DNA from: Pyxicephalus adspersus
Taxonomy: Eukaryota; Chordata; Amphibia; Anura; Pyxicephalidae
Length of the DNA: 64,000 bases
Direction: 5' to 3'
Assembly (NCBI RefSeq): GCF_032062135.1
Contig: NC_092861.1
Coordinates: 985,607 to 1,049,606, forward strand
The notes below the pieces were generated by a model. It did no database searches. It saw nothing but the letters and a program-made list of their open reading frames with translations, and was not told the DNA's origin. This document shows positions 23,701 through 31,300 of this stretch, piece by piece; within the stretch, counting starts at the first letter, position 1; each line of letters starts with the position of its first letter. A program made the position numbers and the translations under genes.

Positions 23701-24249
23701 TTTGGGTCTTTGCTCTGATGCGCAGGAAAGCCATCGCCAGCCGTCTAGTGGATGCAATGAGGTGAGGATCGGTATTATCATTATGTAAAGACAGGATACC
23801 CATCCTGCTGTCTGCTATGCTGAACCGATGCCAAAATAAATCTACCAGGCCCAATGTGATACATGTGAGTGTCGCTCTTGATAGTCCCCAACAGCTCTCG
23901 GTGGTTTGTCCCTTCGTCTGTAGTCGCATGGAGGGCCTGCGGAGCAGGAAGAGTCCATTTCCATTCAGCATGAACATTAAAATTTGCTGCTTTGTTTCCC
24001 GATAATCCAAGTGGTAGCATTTTTAGAAAGATGGCAGATCCCGTACATCTCCCACGACAGGGTCTCTTTATGCTGGTACCTAGTTCCCTCATACTGACAT
24101 AGATTTTCCATTTTAGGAACTCCTTCATCTACGGGTCTCACCTGACCACCACAGAAATCGCCTTCTCAGATCCAACACCGGACGGCAAGCTTTTCGCCAG
24201 CACCTATTGCAAAGTCCCCGACTTCCTGGTGTACAATTTCCTGAGTTAG
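14738..24249 (+). CDS. ESCO2: ESCO2, cohesin N-acetyltransferase (10 coding exons)
   Basis: Nuclear acetyltransferase that modifies SMC3 in the cohesin ring during S phase and so establishes sister-chromatid cohesion. Coding exons: 14738-14790, 16340-17228, 17602-17668, 17774-17807, 18369-18507, 19136-19267, 19765-19854, 21787-21930, 23577-23761 and 24117-24249. All phases agree, giving 621 residues (human 601). The start [10 protein letters not shown] matches the conserved N-terminus. The long second exon holds the disordered region with two conserved boxes, [16 protein letters not shown] and [10 protein letters not shown]2H2 finger follows (C406, C409, H424, H428). Next is the acetyltransferase fold: [44 protein letters not shown], the acetyl-CoA-binding RRKAIASRL, and [13 protein letters not shown] near the end. 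The 34-bp fourth exon is the least certain piece. An assembly gap lies in intron 5. PBK lies downstream and convergent. Confidence 0.93.
16001..16078. repeat. Perfect 20-bp inverted repeat with ACTACAACTCCCAG motif
   Basis: Arms 16001-16020 and 16059-16078 are exact reverse complements around a 38-bp spacer. Each arm contains ACTACAACTCCCAGAAT, close to the ZNF143/THAP11 binding consensus. It lies in ESCO2 intron 1. Confidence 0.85.
16340..17228 (+). CDS. ESCO2: ESCO2 coding exon 2 (long disordered N-terminal exon)
   Basis: Acceptor CCTCACTAG at 16339, donor GTTTGT at 17229. It encodes residues 18-314, rich in Ser, Pro and Lys. It includes [20 protein letters not shown] and [16 protein letters not shown], the boxes that ESCO2 orthologues share in their otherwise diverged N-terminus. 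Confidence 0.92.
17602..17668 (+). CDS. ESCO2: ESCO2 coding exon 3
   Basis: Acceptor TTCCCTACAG, donor G/GTGATA. Encodes [22 protein letters not shown] in frame with exon 2. Confidence 0.75.
17774..17807 (+). CDS. ESCO2: ESCO2 putative 34-bp coding exon 4
   Basis: Placed because exon 3 ends with one base and exon 5 needs two bases before it. A segment after TATATTTCAG (17773) with donor GTCTGT supplies exactly that phase and 11 residues. The donor is weak and the residues resemble no known ESCO2 segment, so another small exon could be the true one. Confidence 0.35.
18369..18507 (+). CDS. ESCO2: ESCO2 coding exon 5
   Basis: Acceptor ATTGACAG, donor GTAAGG. Encodes [20 protein letters not shown] through [15 protein letters not shown]; the DQLII end matches the conserved lead-in to the zinc finger. 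Confidence 0.9.
18576..18869. other. Assembly gap (N)
   Basis: Run of 294 N inside ESCO2 intron 5; no coding phase is affected. Confidence 1.
19136..19267 (+). CDS. ESCO2: ESCO2 coding exon 6 (zinc finger)
   Basis: Encodes [20 protein letters not shown] and then the H-x3-H half; Cys406, Cys409, His424 and His428 form the C2H2 finger. Phase 0 at both ends. Confidence 0.95.
19765..19854 (+). CDS. ESCO2: ESCO2 coding exon 7
   Basis: Encodes [20 protein letters not shown] and then [10 protein letters not shown]. Its last 29 bases and donor site are duplicated 95 bp downstream. Confidence 0.95.
19826..20015. repeat. 95-bp tandem duplication covering the end of ESCO2 exon 7
   Basis: The segment from CAGATGATCC (19826) is repeated at 19921. 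Each copy includes the exon 7 tail, its GTAAGG donor and the start of the intron. A shorter phrase TACTTTGTTTATAGGCCTGC is present once more after the second copy. Confidence 0.95.
20377..20415 (-). ncRNA. Hammerhead-ribozyme-like motif, stem I lost
   Basis: Minus strand: core CTGAGGA (20411-20405), one extra G, stem II GCC/GGC around a six-base loop, GAAA (20391-20388), then the palindromic ACATGT and GTT. All core bases are kept, but the bases after the cleavage position do not pair with the C-run before CTGA, so stem I is absent. It lies in ESCO2 intron 7, antisense to the gene. Confidence 0.5.
20547..21003. mobile_element. Non-autonomous DNA transposon-like element
   Basis: Starts CCTGTTTCCCC and ends GGGGAAACACGG, imperfect terminal inverted repeats. 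Inside are repeated TCTTATTTTCAGGGGGATG-like phrases. No transposase. The family is not certain. Confidence 0.55.
21787..21930 (+). CDS. ESCO2: ESCO2 coding exon 8
   Basis: Encodes [16 protein letters not shown], then [20 protein letters not shown] and IKQ; central part of the acetyltransferase domain. Phase 0 at both ends. Confidence 0.95.
22611..23095. repeat. SINE copy split by a hAT-type insertion
   Basis: TTTATTTAGCGCCAACATATTACGC through CCAATTAACCTAACT (22611-22756) continues after the insertion as CTAACTGCATGTCC (from 23067). This is the family seen in full at 40996-41332. Confidence 0.7.
22757..23064. mobile_element. hAT-type MITE with 8-bp target duplication
   Basis: Starts CAGGGGTGGGCAAACTTTTT and ends AGTTTGCCCTG. 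It is flanked on both sides by ACCTAACT (22749-22756 and 23065-23072), an exact 8-bp target-site duplication as made by hAT transposases. No coding capacity. Confidence 0.85.
23341..23475. repeat. Dispersed repeat with ACCACCCAAAAACAG-CGGGTGG
   Basis: The phrase ACCACCCAAAAACAGCCGG plus AAAAGTGCTGGG recurs at 33650-33780 and 48960-49080; inverted copies lie near 19385-19670 and probably 61735-61830. Family not identified. Confidence 0.6.
23577..23761 (+). CDS. ESCO2: ESCO2 coding exon 9 (acetyl-CoA-binding region)
   Basis: Encodes [14 protein letters not shown], then [20 protein letters not shown] and [18 protein letters not shown] and RRKAIASRL form the core strand and cofactor-binding turn of the ESCO family. 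Confidence 0.95.
24117..24249 (+). CDS. ESCO2: ESCO2 terminal coding exon 10
   Basis: Encodes [20 protein letters not shown] and [20 protein letters not shown], ending FLS and TAG at 24247-24249; matches the conserved C-terminus. Confidence 0.95.
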
Positions 24250-24430
24250 GAAGTTTTTGTATCTTTTTATTCCATGAGAGATAATGAGGATGTTACGGAA
24301 TTATGTGGTTGCACTTTGCCTGTTTTTAGAGTTTTTTTATTTGCTGCTAAGCCGGAACTTTCCTCGCGTTGGTTTGATGTTCTTCAGATAGGAGAGGAAG
24401 TTGGTTTTTTAGTGTCTGAAGTCTGCTTGT

Positions 24431-24436
24431 AATAAA
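24431..24436 (+). terminator. ESCO2 polyadenylation signal AATAAA
   Basis: First AATAAA after the stop codon, 182 bases downstream, followed by TTTTATATTGTAC and a GT-rich stretch. Confidence 0.75.
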
Positions 24437-24696
24437 TGTTTTATATTGTACATATTGTTGAGCTGATCAAGGCCATTGTACATCGATAATTCTTATTTAC
24501 TGCCCATCGTGTATCTGCCTACTCTGTGTCCCTAAGGACATTTACCTCCAACAGAGCCATATTTTGTCTCAAAGGGGGTGGGCATCTGTGATGTCTTTTA
24601 TTCTGATAGGCCAGTGCACCTACAAAGGGGTGTGTTCAAGTAAAAAGGGGGAGGGGTTTAAAAGGTGTTCATATGTGTTGCCGTGGCAATTTAAAG

Positions 24697-24966
24697 CAGT
24701 GGTCCACAGCCCGAACGATGTCAGGAGAAGGACCATACTGGGGGGGGACACACGGGCCAGAGCTCCGGGCCACAGCCCCAGTACCGTTCCCAGGCTCAGG
24801 AAAGTAGTCCAGGGCCACAATCCACCCACTCTCCCATTGCAGGCTCAGATCTGCGATGGGAGAGTGGGTGGGGTTGTGTCATAATGATGTCACTACTGGG
24901 TGACACCCGGCTCCCCGTGCATGCGTGGTTGGGAGCCCATGATTTTAGTGGTCTGTGGGACCACTG
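24697..24966. mobile_element. hAT-type MITE with 8-bp target duplication
   Basis: Terminal inverted repeats CAGTGGTCCACAG and CTGTGGGACCACTG (one extra base). Flanked by exact ATTTAAAG duplications at 24689-24696 and 24967-24974. No coding capacity. Confidence 0.85.
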
Positions 24967-25747
24967 ATTTAAAGCACCTCTGCATTGTCAGCCAAGGCCT
25001 GAACCCCCCCCACCACCACATTATTCTACACTTTGTCTTCCTTATCTTTATCCAGCTCAGGCTTTTATTCTACTTTGTGAATATTTTTGTGTTGTTTGTT
25101 TGTCATTGTTTTTATTTTGTTGAATGGCAGTCAGCACATGAAGGTTGTACTAAATATAGTTTGCCATGGAACCAGAACATTTCATGTTTCGTATACATGG
25201 TTGGACTTGGTGTGAGGTTTCCTACCTGCAGAGCTTGGGGGTGCTGGGGCCCTTTACTCATTGTAAAGTAACACCCCTCATCCATAATGCTAGCCCAGGT
25301 GGTGAACTCCCAACCATTCACCATGCAGTTATGTGGGAATAAAAACAATGTATCTGCAAATAAATATGGGAGTAAAGATGGGGAAGGCTGAGTAAAGGGC
25401 ACCGGCAGGCACATAATTGGACCAGCTGCCTCCCTAACAGATGGGCCCGGCTCTGCACTGGAGTCTGAAGCCATTCTCCCTTTGTACCCAGATGATCCTA
25501 TTCATGGAAGCTTCTCTATAAGAGATCACCTTATCCAATTTACTCCTGATACAGGTTTAATATTTTCTAATCACCTATTATTCTGTGAGGTGAATGGATG
25601 GAGTGTAGACATAACAGCGTCAGTGTCTAACAGCCCTATTAGCCCTCTGTAGAACCTTCACTTTAACCCAGAGTTTGGCTGAAGTTTCTAAAGTGCAATC
25701 TAAATCTTTCCCATTGGACAAGTCAGGGTCTGCACTTGTTAGCTGAT

Positions 25748-25860
25748 GTTGTGTGGCTCCGCCCCTTCCTCCTGGCTGCTGTCTAGCTGTGGCTCCGCCC
25801 CTTCCTCCTGGCTGCTGTCTAGCTGTGGCTCCACCCCTTCCTCCTGGCTGCTGTCTTCCT
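25748..25860. repeat. 36-bp minisatellite, three copies
   Basis: Three near-identical units built on TGTGGCTCCGCCCCTTCCTC followed by CTGGCTGCTGTCTAGC. Confidence 0.9.
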
Positions 25861-27640
25861 GTAGGTAAATCTCATGCAGAGACCATTAGTGTAATGTGGG
25901 CCCGAGTACACTGGAGTTTGGTAACAGTTCCTTGTACTGCCTAATACTTGTTAATAAGCTTTCAGAAAATTGTGTTTTGTAAAAATGATGATTTAAATAA
26001 ACCAGTTTATGGTTCTTTAGTTTGTGTGTTTTTTTCTATCCCTCCTTTGCAATAGTAACAATTTTAGGCTTCAGCTTGGTATTGCAGTGTCCATGCTGCA
26101 CAGGGGAAACCGTTCCTTATACCTATAGGTTGGTTACACTATGACTTACGGAATGATCCAATCACAATGCATAAAATGATGTTGGGATCTTAATTTAATA
26201 ATTACATCAAACACCAAGCTGGGGGTCTGGTGATCTTCATGGTATGATGGTTCATATATCTTGGAATTTTCACACAGCCATTCACGCAGCCAATACATTC
26301 ATCCAAACACCCAGTGTCTGTTCTGGGTGCCTTGCAGATGGATTTTAAGGTCAGAGAATGGACAAGCTGACCAGTAACAAACTCCAATAACCGATCTTCA
26401 TACCTGCAGAACGCAACTCAGAATGCAGAAATGTCAAATACTTGAGGTTGCATTGGAGCAAAGGAAGACCCAATGCAAGGCAATAATAACCCAACAAGTC
26501 TTTAGGTCACGTTGTTACAGTAAGAGGGCAACATTTTTGCTTTCCAGGTGCAATCAAGCATTTTTGCTCTTGAAGAAAATCTTGCAAAATGAGAGAATTT
26601 CCCATTAGCTCTCCCTAAAACCACTGTCCCTTTAGAAAGACTTCCCAATAGGGGAAAAGGGTACAATCTCCTTACACAACTGTTAAACTAAACTAGGTCC
26701 GGCCAGAAGATATTTTAGGTTGTGGGGGATGTGAGGAGAGCATGTTAGAACAATTCCAACCCCCGTCATTTCTTCCTAAAAAGGAGTAAAACATCTGCCT
26801 TAAAGAAGAACCCCCTCATCACCTATAGGAAACACATTTATCCTCATAGTTCAGCACCATTGTATATTCTGCGGGAGTCTTCTCTCCCACAAAGCGCTGA
26901 CAACTATTAGTGGTACCCCGGCACGCACACCTTTGTAAAACCGGCACCTTTTAGGGTAGATAGCAAGGTTAACATTCTCAGGAATGGCACCGCTCACACC
27001 TTGTGTAACCCAATCACAAGGGAGTCTGTGAGGATGGCAGACTTTAATAACAGAATTTGTCTGGACAGTAAAACATTTCTTAATATCTAAATACAGATTT
27101 TTTTTTTGGGGGGGGGATTCTAATAGTTTATGGTAACATGCAGAGGTCACCAGCAACTTGGTCTGCATTCTTTACCCTTACCTATCTGCCAAGTGCACCC
27201 TGAACCAGCACTCCCCCCCAAAGAATGAGAGAGGGGTCACATACTGGTAGCCGGGTTAAGGAAAACAAGCACATGGGCAAAATGCAGCTCAGCCTGCAGA
27301 TCAACCAGTGAGCTCCACTTCAAGTTTTGAATAAACTTTATTGGACTATAAAACAATGCAAATGTTTGTATGCTGCCCTCCCTTTGATTAGTCAGACTTG
27401 TCTTTTCCTGGAAGTAGCGAGGCTCCCTCATCTCATTATACATTAGATGCAGCCAAACCAGCCAGCAGATGATGCAGTGAATGATTCATTCATTAATGAA
27501 TGGGAGGGGGTAACATACCAACAATGAGAATTACAGAGCTTATTGCCCCGTTAGTCATACGAGCAGCTGCTGTGCTATTCTTTAAACATTCTGCCCCTCT
27601 CCATTTCAATTTACAAGAACAAATGAGAGTCAGACTGAGA
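25861..27640. other. Intergenic sequence between convergent ESCO2 and PBK
   Basis: No exon or named repeat recognised. On the minus strand AATAAA-type signals occur near 27345 and an ATTAAA at 27646-27651; either could end the PBK transcript. Confidence 0.4.
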
Positions 27641-28111
27641 AAAGTTTTAATATGAACATGTACAAAACATCAATAAAACAAGACAACAGAGAAAATGAAC
27701 AGTGAAAGAAAGTAAAAGGAATTTCCCATATAAACTGCATCATCAATGTGCCTTTAAAGTGTGCAGAGGGGGCGAGACTTGGGGGATCCTCCAAATTATG
27801 GCAGCCCCCTCCATCCAGCTTTCCTCAATACTTCTAGGAGACCAGGGGACAGGTTCTCTGCATTGATGTGGTATGGCTCCAATACAGGACAAAGCCCCAC
27901 TCATGGCTCAGGTATTTGGGTTCCTGAAGCCCAATAAAACTATTGGAAGTCATTGCATAGATTGGGGTCCACATGAAAGGCTCATACAACACCCCAGAGC
28001 GGGGCACACCTCCTAATCTACAGATCATAGAAATCCTTACGGAAAAGGTTGCCTTCTACTTAAAATCTATAAAACCATTGAATCTGGAACCTCTAATAGA
28101 ATCTAAAATCC

Positions 28112-28314
28112 TTACTGGACTCCTTCCGCTTCCAGGGCCTCCACAATCTGAGCAGAAGAAGGCCGTTCCTTGGGGTCCTCGCTGGTGCACAAATAGAACA
28201 ATTCAATCACCTTGTGGTAAGAATCGTCCAGCTCTTCCATGTTCAGCGCCGGCCTCGTGCCCAAAGCTTCGTAATATGCATCCTCGTCAAAGTCCTCTTC
28301 CTCAAATGTATCCT
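28112..28314 (-). CDS. PBK: PBK terminal coding exon 7
   Basis: Encodes [20 protein letters not shown] and the final C-lobe helices, [20 protein letters not shown], then EGVQ and TAA. The acidic DED stretch matches the acidic insert of human PBK. Confidence 0.93.
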
Positions 28315-31300
28315 CTGCACACACAAAGGTGACAAATGAATAAAACCCCAAGTCTAAAATCTAATGCAACTACCTAAAATAAAATGTCCACCCCATACCC
28401 CCACCATATTATTACACAGTATTTATATAGTGCCGACATATTATGCAGCGCTGTACAAAGCCCATTGTCATGTCAATTAATAACCTTTAAAGTGGCCCTG
28501 TCATGCTATTAAAACCATCCTCTACCAAAGTATCGGACCGGCTGTGATACCGAGTGTACTGGATCTGTCTCTGGTACCCTTTGGTATGGACTCCAAAAAG
28601 ATAGGTAACTGCTTTGACAATACCAAGGCGATAAGACAAAATTCATAGGCTGTCCATACATCTCCATATCTGTTTCTGTGACCTCAGAATTAGAATCATC
28701 ACCCCACATGAAGCCAAATTCTCATACCTTCGCCACCGTCTTCTGGTAGGTTGAGGTGCGGTATGGACAGAGCCATCATCTCCCAAAGTGTGAGGCCAAA
28801 TGCATAAATATCCGCCTTGTCCGTGATGACTTTGCCATCGTCCAAAGCTTCCTTTGGTTTCCAGGACTCTGTGCCGATGTAGGAGGCCTCTGGATCGTTC
28901 ACTGGAAGGGGACAAAAACAAAAAGTTTAGTTATTCTCTAAGAATCCCTATTCTTTGTAAGGAGACTGGAGCAGCATGGTCATATTTATATCATCTATAT
29001 GGGGAGCCAGCACGATAAGCGGACAAATTCAATACAGTAGCATGTGAACATTTAATACAAAATATCATTTGCCTAAATTTTTACCTAAATTTGCCTTTAA
29101 GATCTTCTTTAGAATGTGGGTTTTGTACCTTTCAGAGCAGTTTATTTTTCCAAGCCTACCTGCTTGCACAGCCTCCTCTCTAGCAGACAATACGAGGTAT
29201 TAGATGCGTGCACTTCTTAAGAGAGCTGTAATGTCATGAGGGGTCACACGGAACAGGAAAGCCGGTGGGCTACAGAGATACCCTGTGTGTGTGCAGTGCA
29301 ATCATACCCCAAAGCGGCAGCTCAGGAATGCAAACTGACTGCCCTGCTTGGTGTGGTCAGAATGCATAGACACCAGGAAGGACAGCCAATATATGTATTA
29401 TATCTACATATATTATATATACACACTATGCAGATCAGCTCCCTTTAATGTGGTGATGAGAATCCTGATGATCTGCACACACAGAATATTAGCAGTAATT
29501 TCTCCCATCACTTACCGGTCATGTTTTCATCCAGATGCAGAGACACCCCGACATCACAGATTTTAATAGTCTCGAAGTCACCATTTATGACGACGTTGGA
29601 GGATTTTATATCTCCGTGCAGGATCTTCTTCTCATTGTGCAGATACTAAGAAAGCAAAGAGACTAAATTATTCTATCAGGAAACGAATGAGACCTAGAAA
29701 ATCCTAACAAATCGCTCATTACCACTTGTGCCAACTACTCCTCCAGCACTGGGCCTCCCTTCCCCACCCGTGTAACGTTCTCACATTGACGCCATTATAT
29801 TAACGTTTTCCAAGACTGGGGAAGATAGATTATCATGGGAGAGCCTGGGTGATACTGCAAACCTGGAATGGATTTCTTCAAAATCATTTGCTATTAGTTG
29901 GGTAAATGTTTTCAATCATGAACCAAATCCATTGAAGTTTTGCTGGATCGCCCAGATTTTCTCAGTTTTCTACTTCAGTCTTGGAGAGCTGTAATAAATC
30001 CAGCCTGGAGTATCAGATTCACAATCAGGCAACAGTTTTCTTCATTGGGTGAGCTTTTAAAGTCCAAGCAATGCAACAAACCCTTGTGGTCCAGCGACTC
30101 TCCGCCACCATGATCCTTTGTGCTCCTGCACTCCAGTTATTGGCTCCTGCACGTTGCCGAATGTTTGCTCGCGGCTTGTTCTGAATTCTGCTACATTCTC
30201 AACATTGTCCGTGGTTCTTTTATCTCGCTCAGCGAATTCTTACACACCTGTGTCCAGCAGTGACAACCCGATACATTTACTGGTGAAGTCCTTCATTGCT
30301 GGAGCGCCTCAGCCTTTTGTAGAGCTCACACGCTCACAGGACTTCCTACCATTTCCTTTGCTAGCATTTGACTATGCAACAATCACAACTTGCGGGTCTT
30401 CAACTTCTATACATTCAATATACAACCTGCAACCTTTTATAAGCACAAGACCACGAGATGAATACCCTTATTCACCCTAATTTCTCATCAATTGGTACTC
30501 AACAATTTTGTTTGTTTAAATGAATCCTACTGGTCTATCAACACTACTTTAAGAACTACTGTCCTGAATATATCACCCAGAACCGATCAATATACCATCT
30601 ACCACAAATTGTATAAAGTCACATCCCCCTGAGGAAGCCTAATCTGGGCGAAACGCGTCGGGGACTTGTATACAGAAAATACGGTCCTATTATATTATTA
30701 CCTTTTCTCATTTTTCTTTCCTGTCTACTGTTCATGCTAGCAACAATTTGTCTAGTAAAACATCCCATTTCTGTGACTCAGAACAGAAATAGGAGTAACA
30801 GAACATGTTATGGTAACCTGCAATAATATTTTTACTTCTGCGTTTCTTGTATAACAACCAGGCAAGACAATGTACTACATATGTTCTAGGTTTGTGAACT
30901 ATGTATTTATATGACCTTGTTATATATGAAGTAAATATATAATAATACATTCATAGCTTGACTTAAAACCTCTTTCTTTGCTTTCTCCTTGCACTCCATG
31001 GTTTTTCTGTAATTTGATATACTAAAGAGGGAGGCCCAACTGCATAGACTCCTTATCTTGGGGAGAACAGGGAACATCTCCATCACCCCCTCATTCCTCC
31101 CTTTCTCTTCTCCCTCCTGGTATTACCGGATATTTGTATTTGAGCTCACACTCTCTCCTGACAACCATTATACAATTCCTTATTATACAGGATTAATATA
31201 GCGCCAACATATTACGCAGCGTCACCAACAGTCTTCTGCATAGCTGGCTGATACAACATTGTCCTTCCATCAACATTTCTGCACAATGCAGAGCAGGTGA

